The notes beneath the pieces are model-generated. The model saw only the letters and a program-made list of their open reading frames with translations, searched no databases and was not told the origin of the DNA. A stretch of DNA of 64,000 nucleotides from an uncultured Burkholderiaceae bacterium (GTDB lineage Bacteria; Pseudomonadota; Gammaproteobacteria; Burkholderiales; Burkholderiaceae), in the NCBI GenBank assembly GCA_937871985.1, contig CALMPB010000155.1, positions 35,614-99,613 of the forward strand, written 5' to 3'. Positions 35,507-43,005 of this stretch are shown piece after piece (the stretch's first letter is position 1; each line of letters starts with the position of its first letter). Both the position numbers and the translations under genes were made by a program.

Positions 35507-36157
35507 TCACGCCACACGCCGAAGCGGTGCGTTCGCGGCCAGTTCGTACTGCGTGGCGCCGAGGGTGCCGTTGCGGATCAGCTCGCCCAACGCCTTCGTC
35601 AGCGCCGGGACATCGAGGGCCAGCCGATGGCCTTCCAGCGGCCCGAGGGCCAAGGGAAGACCGGTCAGCATTCGCCGTGTCTGCAACAGCGCCAGCACGG
35701 TGTCGCGCCAGTGGTCGAGCAGTGGCAGCGGGCAGGTCTCCTGCACCAGCGTCCACAGCCGGTCGAGCCGGTGAGCGGAATCCCTGGGCAGAAGCGCCAG
35801 CGCGCTGGCGTTGGCCTTGTCTGGCTTCACGCAGCGACGATCGAACAGCCACACATTCGTCAGCGAACCGAACAGCGTTCGCCGATAGGCACGGGTGATG
35901 CGCTTTTCCAGGTTCTCGACGTTGCCGACGAAGACCGGGATGGATGCGCCCTGCTCGGTGATGACGTGGAACTGATCGAGTCCCTGTTCATCCCGGCCGA
36001 GGGTCAGGCGGGCGAGGAACTCCTGAACGGCGGTGTCGCGCGCCCAGATCGAGAGAAAGACGAGATTGCCCTGCTCGTCACCGACGCAAGCGTCGGCCAT
36101 GAGGTCGGGGCATTCGTCGATGCGGTACAGCGGTTTCGCGGAAGAAGGTGCAGGCAT
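35507..36157 (-). CDS. Conserved ICE protein of unknown function (216 aa)
   Basis: A 216-residue soluble protein (MPAPSSAKPLYRIDECPDLM). Recognisable stretches are CVGDEQGNLVFLSIWARDTAVQEFL and ITRAYRRTLFGSLTNVWLFD. No enzyme motif. Common in this backbone position; function unknown. A structured leader precedes it. Confidence 0.78.
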   Translation of the reverse strand: MPAPSSAKPLYRIDECPDLMADACVGDEQGNLVFLSIWARDTAVQEFLARLTLGRDEQGLDQFHVITEQGASIPVFVGNVENLEKRITRAYRRTLFGSLTNVWLFDRRCVKPDKANASALALLPRDSAHRLDRLWTLVQETCPLPLLDHWRDTVLALLQTRRMLTGLPLALGPLEGHRLALDVPALTKALGELIRNGTLGATQYELAANAPLRRVA

Positions 36158-36185
36158 GGTGATGTCCTCATTGGAAATGAAGGAG

Positions 36186-36229
36186 CAACCACAGCCCGCG
36201 GGGCCGTGCTCGCCCCGGTTGGGTGAAGG
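36186..36229 (-). promoter_or_regulatory. Structured leader 4 (before the 216-aa gene)
   Basis: GGGGC (36200-36204) pairs with GCCCC (36212-36216); an outer CAACC (36186-36190) can pair with GGTTG (36217-36221). The GGGTGAAGG form of the box follows at 36221-36229. Confidence 0.55.
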
Positions 36230-36242
36230 TAGATGCGTGCCG

Positions 36243-36608
36243 CTAGACAGCGCGCCCCGCGTGGAAGCGGTGAACCCGCTCGCGCCACTCGGGGCTTTGC
36301 ACCGGCGCCATGTCGAGATAGCGCAGCGGGCACGAGTAGTAGTACGGATGCACGGACTCGTCGAGGGACTTGTAGCCCCAATCGCCGCCCGAGCTTTCCA
36401 GCAGATGGCAGCCGATGTAGCAGACGGACTCACCGGCCGCGAGGCCCATGACGCCCGCCTGCCTGGCGGTGACGCGAACCACGGTCCACAGGACGTCGCC
36501 GTCCAGTGTGTGGTCGATGACTTCGCAGCAAGCGCGTTCGGACGCCTGCGGAGCGAGCAACTCGCGGATCAACTGATCGCGCGTCTGACGAACGAAGGTC
36601 CAGCCCAT
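36243..36608 (-). CDS. Conserved ICE protein of unknown function (121 aa)
   Basis: A 121-residue protein (MGWTFVRQTRDQLIRELLAP). The pattern VIDHTLDGDVLWTVVRVT and YIGCHLLESSGGDWGYKSLDES is typical of a small ICE protein family annotated only as domain of unknown function. It has AAGGAG before ATG 36608 and a structured leader. Confidence 0.8.
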   Translation of the reverse strand: MGWTFVRQTRDQLIRELLAPQASERACCEVIDHTLDGDVLWTVVRVTARQAGVMGLAAGESVCYIGCHLLESSGGDWGYKSLDESVHPYYYSCPLRYLDMAPVQSPEWRERVHRFHAGRAV

Positions 36609-36629
36609 GAGGGTCTCCTTGAAGAAAAG

Positions 36630-36676
36630 GCCGGAGCCATCCCCGTCGGGGGAGAGCCCCGGCGGGTGGCGGAATG
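36630..36676 (-). promoter_or_regulatory. Structured leader 5 (before the 121-aa gene)
   Basis: GCCGG (36630-36634) pairs with CCGGC (36659-36663), enclosing CCCC (36641-36644)/GGGG. The box appears as GGGTGGCGGAATG directly upstream. Confidence 0.6.
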
Positions 36677-36697
36677 CCGCGCAAGGCGGCGGATGGA

Positions 36698-37309
36698 TCA
36701 GGCAGCCTTGAGGTGCCAGTCCTGGGACAACGGAGCGAACTCGTAGCCCAGCTTGTCGAGACGGTCGCGCTGCTGACGCAGCACACGACGATCCACGGTC
36801 GCATCGAGCTTCACGGTCTCGCCCAGAGGCCACAAGGCACCGAACAGCGCCGCGTCGTCTGCCTCGGCCGAGGCCGCAGCGGACACGGGGGCCGGTTCGC
36901 TGCCGAACGGCGTGGTATCGATCAGGGGATCGCGCGGACTGCGCGGCTTCGCCTTCGGCTTGGCCGGGGGCGATGCCGGCGCGGGCGTCTGCGCTTCCTC
37001 GTCGATCGGATCGACTTCCTGCGGACTCAGCCGGCGGGCTTCGTCGCGGCTCAGGGCGTCGATGTTGGATAGCGTCATCCCGCCCAGATGGGCGCGGATC
37101 TCGATGACCATGCGGCCGTTGGCGTTGTACGTGGAGGGGCGAATCTCGACGATGGCGAAATCACCGTCGTACTTGCCCTCGCGGTACTGATCGAGTTCGG
37201 CGTTCTTCACGACGAACTCGCCGATCGAGGTCGCCAGGCGGCCGACGTTGAAGTCGCCGTTTCGGCCGTGGATGGTCTTGATGGCCAGTTGGCCGGGGAT
37301 GGTGATCAT
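36698..37309 (-). CDS. DUF3275 family ICE protein
   Basis: A 203-residue protein. The N-terminal domain MITIPGQLAIKTIHGRNGDFNVGRL... IGEFVVKNAELDQY is the DUF3275 core and looks like a beta-rich nucleic-acid or protein binding domain. A Pro/Ala-rich linker (about 105-135) joins a C-terminal helical part. Start ATG 37309 has GGAG upstream. Function unknown; the family is confined to such elements. Confidence 0.87.
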   Translation of the reverse strand: MITIPGQLAIKTIHGRNGDFNVGRLATSIGEFVVKNAELDQYREGKYDGDFAIVEIRPSTYNANGRMVIEIRAHLGGMTLSNIDALSRDEARRLSPQEVDPIDEEAQTPAPASPPAKPKAKPRSPRDPLIDTTPFGSEPAPVSAAASAEADDAALFGALWPLGETVKLDATVDRRVLRQQRDRLDKLGYEFAPLSQDWHLKAA

Positions 37310-37335
37310 GAAGGTCTCCTGCTGACGAAGAGAAG

Positions 37336-37361
37336 GCAAGGCCCCGGGGATGGGGCCTTGC
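37336..37361 (-). promoter_or_regulatory. Structured leader 6 (before DUF3275)
   Basis: A perfect 10-base stem, GCAAGGCCCC (37336-37345) with GGGGCCTTGC (37352-37361), loop of 6. It follows the stop of the STY4534-like gene by 3 bases, so it could also act as a terminator or processing site; there is no long U-run. Confidence 0.7.
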
Positions 37362-37364
37362 GGA

Positions 37365-37895
37365 TCAGAACGACTCGGCAACGGCCAATGCGGGAGCATC
37401 GGCGGCGGGCTCGGAAGGCTCCGGTGCCGAGGCCTGCTGCGCAGCGGGCGCGTCGGACGTCACGGGGACTTCCGGCTCGCGCTCGTCGGTCTCGGTCGGC
37501 TTGGGTTCGGCCTTGTAGACGAGCTTGCCGTCGACCTTGATCCAACTGACGAACAGCAGGCGGGCCTTGAGGCTTACCCCCTGCTCGCCGGCACGCTTGC
37601 CCTTGGAGTAGGTGAAGGTGTCGGTCCACAGGTCGCCCAGGCGGAAGCCGATCATCACCTTCTTCTCGGCGTCGACCGCCTGAATGCAGCGGCGCACCAG
37701 GTGCTGCGCTTCCGATCCCGATACGCGCGTGTCGAAACGCACATACGAGACGTCATCGCTGGGACCGTTCAGGGCTGCGATGTCGCAGGCCAGGAACGCA
37801 TCGCCTTTCTTGGGCCTCACTTCGCGGATGCGATTGAGATACCCGAGGCCGGTGATGTGCAGATCGAAGTAGGACTTTTCGGTGGAAGTGGTCAT
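37365..37895 (-). CDS. STY4534-family ICE replication protein (DUF3577)
   Basis: A 176-residue protein. MTTSTEKSYFDLHITGLGYLNRIREVRPKKG and FLACDIAALNGPSDDV (OB-fold-like pattern) are the family hallmarks. The last 45 residues are a Pro/Ala/Glu-rich tail. It is annotated in such elements as an ICE replication protein, with single-strand DNA binding the likely activity; this is an inference from the OB-like sequence. The longest leader region of this block (37896-38238) lies upstream. Confidence 0.85.
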   Translation of the reverse strand: MTTSTEKSYFDLHITGLGYLNRIREVRPKKGDAFLACDIAALNGPSDDVSYVRFDTRVSGSEAQHLVRRCIQAVDAEKKVMIGFRLGDLWTDTFTYSKGKRAGEQGVSLKARLLFVSWIKVDGKLVYKAEPKPTETDEREPEVPVTSDAPAAQQASAPEPSEPAADAPALAVAESF

Positions 37896-37917
37896 GGTGA
37901 ATCTCCTGGGAACAATG

Positions 37918-37977
37918 AGGCGGAGACACACCCGACCCAAGGCGGGGAAGGTGTGGAACCCCCGCGTGGGTTGATGG
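37918..37977 (-). promoter_or_regulatory. Structured leader 7 (before the STY4534-like gene)
   Basis: ACCCA-x-x-GCGGGG (37935-37947) faces CCCCGC-x-TGGGT (37960-37971). The box is GGGTTGATGG at 37968-37977. Confidence 0.6.
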
Positions 37978-38030
37978 AACAGCTTGGTGGCATCGCCATC
38001 GAGAACCGATGGCCGTTCGCGCATGGATGC

Positions 38031-38125
38031 CGGTGCGAACTGGTGTGATCAACGCGGTCGGAACCGCGTCGCAGCCTTGAAGATCGTGGCTGCCTGGGCA
38101 TGCTGCCGGCAACGCCAGCGAACAT
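38031..38125 (-). repeat. Conserved intergenic block, copy A
   Basis: Shares GATCAACGCGG, CGCAGCCTTGAAGA and GGGCATG-type stretches with 39994-40094 in the same order and spacing. Both copies stand upstream of a structured leader. Likely a duplicated promoter region or small RNA; see copy B. Confidence 0.55.
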
Positions 38126-38194
38126 GCGGTCAGCGTGCGGCACATGGCGGCCGCCGTCCGCCGGGAATCGGCAATGCGCCGGCACCGCGTTCCG

Positions 38195-38224
38195 CGAAAA
38201 AGAAGAGCCCCGACATGGGGGCTC
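38195..38224 (-). terminator. Terminator after the 238-aa gene
   Basis: GAGCCCC (38205-38211) and GGGGCTC (38218-38224) form a 7-base stem; in the minus direction it is followed by TTCTTTTTCG. It lies 15 bases after the stop at 38239. Confidence 0.65.
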
Positions 38225-38238
38225 GAATGGGTTGCGGG

Positions 38239-38955
38239 TTAGTCGTCGTCGTAGAGCGTCAGCCCGTCCAGCACGGGCGCGTCGGCATCGAAGATCAGCA
38301 GACGCACGTCGGCGAGCGCGGCCAGGTGGAGCACCTCGACGAGGGACTCCGGCATGCCCTTGGCCCGGTGCTCCTGCCGCAGTTCTTCGGCGGTGATGCC
38401 CTCGACATGCTGCAGGTTCGCATCCGTCCAGGGGGTGGCGATCAGCTTCACGCCGACCGCCGGGCTGTAGGGAATGCGGAAGGCCACGAACAGAAAACCG
38501 CTCGGCGTGGCGATGTCGGCCAGGTTGGCCAGATAGCGGCCGGCCTCCTCGGTGATGTGCGCCGAACTGATTTCCCAGGCACGGCTGTAGAAGCCGGTCT
38601 CGAAGCGCAGGCGCCGCACCACCTCGCGCGCCGCTTCCTCGGAGTAGGTATCGCCGACGTGCAGCGGCTGGCTGGCTTCTTCGGCCATGACGGCGTAGAC
38701 GAGGTTTCGGGCGATGCCGTGGCTGGGGCACTGCGCGTCCAGTTCGGGCGGCACGTTCTGGCCTTCCGTGATCAGCGCGAAGTCGTCGCAGAAGACGCAG
38801 GCATGGCGCTCGACCTGGCTGTCCGGCAGGTGCGACTGCGAGACGTGCAGCGGCAGATAGCTCAGCGGGCAGTCGTCGTCGTAGGAAATCGCCAGCAGCC
38901 GCTGCACGGACAGGCCATCGTAGCCGCGGACGAAGGGATTGTTGGAATGGGACAT
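38239..38955 (-). CDS. Conserved ICE protein of unknown function (238 aa), DUF5983-like
   Basis: A 238-residue protein (MSHSNNPFVRGYDGLSVQRLL) with ATG 38955 after GGAG. Visible landmarks: CVFCDDFALITEGQ, NLVYAVMAEEA and the very acidic end LDGLTLYDDD. Cys pair CVFC and the wide spread of His/Asp do not form a known motif. Similar proteins are labelled as ABC substrate-binding-like or DUF5983 in ICEs; no function is established. Confidence 0.75.
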   Translation of the reverse strand: MSHSNNPFVRGYDGLSVQRLLAISYDDDCPLSYLPLHVSQSHLPDSQVERHACVFCDDFALITEGQNVPPELDAQCPSHGIARNLVYAVMAEEASQPLHVGDTYSEEAAREVVRRLRFETGFYSRAWEISSAHITEEAGRYLANLADIATPSGFLFVAFRIPYSPAVGVKLIATPWTDANLQHVEGITAEELRQEHRAKGMPESLVEVLHLAALADVRLLIFDADAPVLDGLTLYDDD

Positions 38956-38984
38956 GAATATCTCCAGCAAGGGATGGCCGAGGC

Positions 38985-39023
38985 AATCCCCTGCCGGGGA
39001 TTAAACCCCAGCGGGTGGATGAA
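38985..39023 (-). promoter_or_regulatory. Structured leader 8 (before the 238-aa gene)
   Basis: AATCCCC (38985-38991) and GGGGATT (38996-39002) form a 7-base stem with a 4-base loop; the box GGGTGGATGAA is at 39013-39023. Confidence 0.6.
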
Positions 39024-39080
39024 GTGGCAACCGGTCAGCCGGCCGCGGCGTCGGGCCGCCCTGGTGGCGGGCGGTGCAGG

Positions 39081-39107
39081 TCAGTGGAAGATGGTGATTT
39101 GGGACAT
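39081..39107 (-). pseudogene. Vestigial 8-codon reading frame behind a full leader
   Basis: ATG 39107 with GCAGGAG upstream and its own strong leader hairpin opens a frame of only eight codons (MSQITIFH, then TGA). All comparable leaders in this block serve full genes, so this is probably the remains of a deleted gene, or less likely a leader peptide for the next gene. Confidence 0.45.
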
Positions 39108-39128
39108 GGCCGCTCCTGCGAAAAGAAG

Positions 39129-39180
39129 GAGGGACATGGCCCCGAACGGGGACGCATGTCCCTCGTCGGGTGGGATGAAA
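39129..39180 (-). promoter_or_regulatory. Structured leader 9 (before the 8-codon frame)
   Basis: A perfect 10-base stem GAGGGACATG (39129-39138)/CATGTCCCTC (39155-39164) encloses a CCCCG/CGGGG stem. The box GGGTGGGATGAAA is at 39168-39180. The most complete of all leaders. Confidence 0.7.
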
Positions 39181-39204
39181 GGACGGTGGGTTGCCAGGCG
39201 CGGC

Positions 39205-39597
39205 TCACCAGCCGTTGTAGTGCAGCGTGAGGTCGGCGAGGACCTTGCGCCGCTCCAGGTCGAGGCCGCCGAGGTCGGACAGCCCCTCGAAGCCGCAACG
39301 CTTGAGCATCGCGCCGCCCTCGCGGGCGTTGTAGAAGCTCACCATCGCGGACAGGAACATGCGTTGACCGCTGCTCAGCACACCCAGTGCGTCGTTGAGC
39401 ATCAGCATGTTGGGCCGCAGGTCCCACTTGGTGGTGGCACGCTGCAGACCTTCGCGTGTGCCGTCGCCGAACCATTCGGCACCGGCGATGTTCACGCCGC
39501 GCTTCCACGCCTCGAAGAAGGCTTGGGGCGCGGCGGCGAAGTGCTGTTTTTCCAGCTTGATCTGATCAAGTACCTCTTGAGGCAGAGCACGGTTCAT
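39205..39597 (-). CDS. Conserved ICE protein of unknown function (130 aa)
   Basis: A 130-residue, mostly helical protein (MNRALPQEVLDQIKLEKQHF). MLNDALGVLSSGQRMFLSAMVSFYN is its most distinctive stretch. No motif of known function. It begins 24 bases after the 83-aa gene and, unlike its neighbours, has no leader, so the two are probably one unit. Confidence 0.78.
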   Translation of the reverse strand: MNRALPQEVLDQIKLEKQHFAAAPQAFFEAWKRGVNIAGAEWFGDGTREGLQRATTKWDLRPNMLMLNDALGVLSSGQRMFLSAMVSFYNAREGGAMLKRCGFEGLSDLGGLDLERRKVLADLTLHYNGW

Positions 39598-39621
39598 GAC
39601 GGGGGCTCCTGGTGATTGGAT

Positions 39622-39873
39622 TCACGGGTGGAGGCGCTGCTGCCAGCGGCCCGTTTGCAGGGCGTGCTCGGCAGCGTGGTGCGAGCGGAAGAAGCTGGCC
39701 GACTCGCGCGAGACGGGACCATCCGCATCGGCGGTGCCGATGTAGTGGCCGGCTGCGCTGCACAGCACCTGCAGGGGCAGGCGCTTGCCGACGTAGGCCA
39801 GGGCCTGGTAGCCGATGGATTCGGCGCGGGCCTGTTCAGCACTCAAAGGGGCTGTTGCGAACGCGAGAGACAT
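39622..39873 (-). CDS. Small ICE protein of unknown function (83 aa)
   Basis: An 83-residue protein (MSLAFATAPLSAEQARAESIGYQ). AGGAGG lies 7 bases before ATG 39873, the best binding site in this block. The middle part (LQVLCSAAGHYIGTADADGPVSRES) suggests a small beta-rich fold. No known function. Leader 10 and the large non-coding region lie upstream. Confidence 0.72.
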   Translation of the reverse strand: MSLAFATAPLSAEQARAESIGYQALAYVGKRLPLQVLCSAAGHYIGTADADGPVSRESASFFRSHHAAEHALQTGRWQQRLHP

Positions 39874-39916
39874 GTGGTTCCTCCTGGTGGTTGAAGACCG
39901 GGAGCACCACGCCCCG

Positions 39917-39945
39917 TCGGGAGCGGAGACCTCCCGAAAGGTTGA
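39917..39945 (-). promoter_or_regulatory. Structured leader 10 (before the 83-aa gene)
   Basis: TCGGGAG (39917-39923) pairs with CTCCCGA (39931-39937), loop of 7; the box is reduced to AGGTTGAACAT. Confidence 0.55.
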
Positions 39946-39993
39946 ACATCGAAAGCACCACGCGTCGTGGCGACGCGCGTCCGCGGTGGTCGG

Positions 39994-40094
39994 TGCGAGG
40001 CGGACTGGATCGATCAACGCGGCGAGGCGCGTTGCAGCCTTGAAGACCGGAGCTGCCAGGGCATGGTGCTGACGACCGTCAGCGACACATGCGG
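39994..40094 (-). repeat. Conserved intergenic block, copy B
   Basis: Diverged copy of 38031-38125: shared GATCAACGCGG, GCAGCCTTGAAGA and CATGCGG stretches in the same order. Like copy A it stands before a structured leader and after a hairpin. Confidence 0.55.
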
Positions 40095-40212
40095 AAAGGA
40101 TGGAAGCGCGGCGGCGCACCGTCGCCGATCAAACGGAACCGCGCGCCGTCCGGTTTGGCCCGAGCACTGCCGGCAGCAGCAGTGCACGATCCTTCCGCCC
40201 ACGACAAAGGCG

Positions 40213-40234
40213 CCGAAGCCCCGTAGGGCTTCGG
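40213..40234 (-). terminator. Hairpin, possible weak terminator
   Basis: CCGAAGCCC (40213-40221) and GGGCTTCGG (40226-40234) give a perfect 9-base stem with a 4-base loop. Only a weak CCTTTG run follows in the minus direction, so termination is uncertain. Confidence 0.45.
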
Positions 40235-40420
40235 CTGGAGAAGAATCAATCCACCTGTGGGCTGCAAGCAGGCCAGGCCGTCGTCAAAGCCATTCGCTGC
40301 GTCAGCAATCTCACCCGGCCCGTTTCGTGGCTGGAGCCGGCATCCTCTGGCGTGCATCCGCACACAAAGGGAACCCGTTGTTCCGCCGGCGGGCACCGGC
40401 ACCGAATACCGTCGACCGCA

Positions 40421-40473
40421 AGCGGTCTCCTGGCACCTCGCAGCCTTGCGGGCCAAGGCGTCAGGAGACCGCT
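40421..40473. repeat. Long nested inverted repeat
   Basis: AGCGGTCTCCTG (40421-40432) and CAGGAGACCGCT (40462-40473) are perfect 12-base arms. Inside, GCCTTG (40443-40448) pairs with CAAGGC (40454-40459). The whole can fold as one rod with a 10-base bulge on one side. Candidate origin or structured RNA in the topB-adjacent gap. Confidence 0.6.
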
Positions 40474-40679
40474 CGCGGATGTACGGAACAACCTGGATCA
40501 AAGGAACCGCGTTGCGCGCGATTCGACGGAGCAATGACCTTCTCGCCCTGCCAGCCGTGAGGCCTGTGCAGGACGCGCACACCGTTGCAGAAGGGAACGC
40601 GCGCTGGGGAGTCCCGCGGGGCGCGGGAGGTTTGCCCCGCCGTCGGCAAGATCCGGCGTGGCAGCGGGAGACGTGGGCG

Positions 40680-42710
40680 TCAGTTCGCCTTGGGGCGCCG
40701 GCGCGGTGTCCTGGAGGTGCGACCGGATGCGCCGCGCTTGCCTGCCGGGGCATCTTCGACCGGCTGCGTACCTTTGCAGTCCGGGTAGCGGCTGCACGAC
40801 CAGAACGCGCCGCTCTTGCCGCTACGCTGGCGCATCGGGGCGCCGCACTGCGGGCAGTCCGGCGCGGGCGGCAGCTTGAGGTCCAGCGTGGCGCCGCGGT
40901 ACTGCTGCACGAGCCGGGCGACCCAGCTCGATTGCTTGGCGATGAAGGTGTCCAGCGTCATCTGGCCGGCCTCGATCATGTCCAGTGCCTGCTCCCACAC
41001 CGCCGTGGTCCCCGGGTCGGCGATGGCCGCCGGCACGGCGTCGATCAACGTGAAGGCCGCATCCGATGCACGGATGGCGCGGCCTTTCTTCAAGAGATAG
41101 CCGCGGGCCAGCAGCCCGCTGATGATGTTGGCGCGCGTCGCCTCGGTGCCGATGCCCGTGGTGTCCTTCAGCTTCTGCTTCAGGCGCGGGTCGGTCACGA
41201 GCTTGGCGACGCCCTTCATGGCCTTGACCAGCTCGCCCTGCGTGTAGGGCTTGGGCGGCAGCGTCTTCAATGCCTTCAGCTCGACCTGACCGACTTGACA
41301 GGCATCGCCAGTCTTCAACGGCGGCAACACTTGGCTTTGCTGCGCATCGTCCCGGTCCGTGTCGTCAAGGGCCGGCGCCGCCAGCACCTGGCGCCATTCG
41401 GCCACCGCGATCTGCTTGCCCACCGCCACCAGCGACTGCCCGCCGCACGTGAGCTGCGCCACCGTCCGGTCGAACTCGTGATGCGGCAGGAACTGCGCGA
41501 GGTAGTGGGCACGGATCAGCCGGTAGACGGCCAACTCCTTGTCGGTCATCGCCGAGAGATTGGCCGGCTCCAGCGTGGGGATGATGCCGTGATGTGCCGT
41601 GACCTTGCCGTCGTTCCAGGCCCGCGAACGCTGCTGGCGGTCCAGGCGGTCGATCAGCGGCCGCAGGCTGGGATCGGTCTTGACCAGGCTGTCGAGCACG
41701 GCCGGCACCTCGGCCAGCATGCTCTCGGGCAGGTAGCCCGAATCCGAGCGCGGATACGTCGTCGCCTTGTGCGTCTCGTACAGCGCCTGGGCAATGTCCA
41801 GCGTCTCCTGCACGTCGAGGCCCAACTGCTTGGAACAGACTTCCTGCAAGGTACCGAGGTCGAACGGCAGCGGCGGGCCTTCGCGCACGCGCTCGGTTTC
41901 GACCGACAGCACTTGGGCGGAGCCGGCCTTGCGCAGTCGCTCGGCGGCCTGCTGAGCCACCGGCTGTTGCAGGCAGCGGCCCGCATCGTCGCCGCTGCCT
42001 TGCGGCGGCGTCCAGCTAGCGACGAAGGACTGGCCTGCATGCGAAAGCGCAACCTCGATGGCCCAGAACGGTACGCAGACGAAGCGCGCGATCTCGCGAT
42101 CACGATCGACGACCAACTTCAGCGTCGGCGTCTGCACGCGGCCCACCGACAGCACGCCGGTATAGCCGGCCTGGCGCCCCAGCAGGGTGAACAGGCGGCT
42201 CAGGTTCATCCCGATCAGCCAGTCGGCGCGCGATCGGGCGAGTGCGGAGAAATACAGCGGCAGCGTCTCGGCGGACGGCTTGAGCGCACCCAGCGCCTTG
42301 CGGATCGACGCATCGTTGAGCGCCGACAGCCACAGGCGCTGAATCGGCCCGCGGTAGCCGCACAGGTCGATGATCTCGCGGGCGATCATCTCGCCCTCGC
42401 GGTCGGCGTCGGTCGCAATCACCAGCTCGCCCGCCTTGGCGACGAGTTGCTGAACGACCTTGAATTGCGCTGCGGTCGCCGCCTTGGGCTCGACACGCCA
42501 ACGCTCAGGAAGAATGGGCAGTTGCTCGATGGCCCAGCGCTTGTATTGCTCGCCGTAGCCTTCGGGTGGAACCGTCTCCACCAGATGACCGATGCACCAG
42601 GTCACGACGACGCCGGCGCCGCTGTAGCAGCCGTTGCCGCGTTGGCTGGCGCCCAGCACACGGGCGATGTCCTTGCCCTGGGACGGCTTCTCGCACAGGA
42701 ACACGCGCAT
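40680..42710 (-). CDS. topB: DNA topoisomerase III, ICE-encoded
   Basis: A 676-residue type IA topoisomerase that passes single strands and resolves replication or transfer intermediates. The TOPRIM acidic motif is ATDADREGEMIA (residues 99-110), the active tyrosine is Tyr319 in TTYPRSDSG, and TGIGTEATRANII is the conserved C-terminal core stretch. One C-terminal zinc ribbon remains (CPQCGAP ... WSCSRYPDC), followed by a basic tail. Start MRVFLCEKPSQGKDIA is the usual beginning, with AAGGAGG upstream. ICE backbones of this type regularly carry it beside ssb. Confidence 0.94.
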   Translation of the reverse strand: MRVFLCEKPSQGKDIARVLGASQRGNGCYSGAGVVVTWCIGHLVETVPPEGYGEQYKRWAIEQLPILPERWRVEPKAATAAQFKVVQQLVAKAGELVIATDADREGEMIAREIIDLCGYRGPIQRLWLSALNDASIRKALGALKPSAETLPLYFSALARSRADWLIGMNLSRLFTLLGRQAGYTGVLSVGRVQTPTLKLVVDRDREIARFVCVPFWAIEVALSHAGQSFVASWTPPQGSGDDAGRCLQQPVAQQAAERLRKAGSAQVLSVETERVREGPPLPFDLGTLQEVCSKQLGLDVQETLDIAQALYETHKATTYPRSDSGYLPESMLAEVPAVLDSLVKTDPSLRPLIDRLDRQQRSRAWNDGKVTAHHGIIPTLEPANLSAMTDKELAVYRLIRAHYLAQFLPHHEFDRTVAQLTCGGQSLVAVGKQIAVAEWRQVLAAPALDDTDRDDAQQSQVLPPLKTGDACQVGQVELKALKTLPPKPYTQGELVKAMKGVAKLVTDPRLKQKLKDTTGIGTEATRANIISGLLARGYLLKKGRAIRASDAAFTLIDAVPAAIADPGTTAVWEQALDMIEAGQMTLDTFIAKQSSWVARLVQQYRGATLDLKLPPAPDCPQCGAPMRQRSGKSGAFWSCSRYPDCKGTQPVEDAPAGKRGASGRTSRTPRRRPKAN

Positions 42711-42918
42711 GAAGCCTCCTTGGAAATGTGCGGTTCATCTGATGGGCGTCAGCTTGGCGGGGCCAGGAGATGCCGGCAGCAAGGAAGCCGATTGATGCAG
42801 ACACCGCTTTTTTGATCGGCAGGCGGTCCGTTGCAGCAGCCGTACGCATAGACCGCAGGAGCTGGCGCAGCAAGAGCATTGTTTCGGGAGGGCGGCTGGA
42901 ACTCCGTGGACGACCTTG

Positions 42919-42941
42919 GAGCTATCCCCTGGGGATAGCTC
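42919..42941. repeat. AGCTATCCCC palindrome, copy 1
   Basis: GAGCTATCCCC, one T, then GGGGATAGCTC: perfect 11-base arms. It lies 64 bases after the ssb stop, in the 295-base gap before topB, which has no other obvious feature. Two more copies are at 44828-44847 and 45721-45741. Confidence 0.7.
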
Positions 42942-43005
42942 GCTGGTGCATCGCGGGCGTATGACGGTTGCTACAGCCGCCCTCGGGGGAACGGCGATGG
43001 GCGAA

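Larger units (their letters stand above)
37896..38238 (-). other. Long intergenic region with conserved block, leader and terminator
   Basis: The 343 bases contain no gene. From right to left they hold a terminator (38195-38224), a block at about 38031-38125 that is also found, diverged, at 39994-40094, and structured leader 7. This arrangement suggests the start point of a transcription unit. Confidence 0.6.
39874..40679. other. 800-base non-coding region between topB and the 83-aa gene
   Basis: None of the open frames here shows normal protein character or a good start. The region holds leader 10, conserved block copy B (39994-40094), a short hairpin (40213-40234) and a long nested hairpin (40421-40473). 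It is the largest gene-free stretch of the ICE part of the window and is a candidate for an origin (oriT or replication origin) or RNA genes. Confidence 0.6.

Noticed and set aside
33831..39945. Repeated hairpins considered as a CRISPR array or as simple terminators
   Set aside because: Units are 300-1000 bases apart with genes between, hairpin sequences differ, and most lack U-runs and sit directly before start codons.
40079..40753. 224-codon minus frame covering the non-coding gap next to topB
   Set aside because: Arg/Pro/Ala-rich without motif or binding site, and it would overlap the topB end; treated as non-coding.
40257..42815. 852-codon plus-strand frame opposite topB
   Set aside because: Shadow of topB, which carries all topoisomerase motifs on the other strand.
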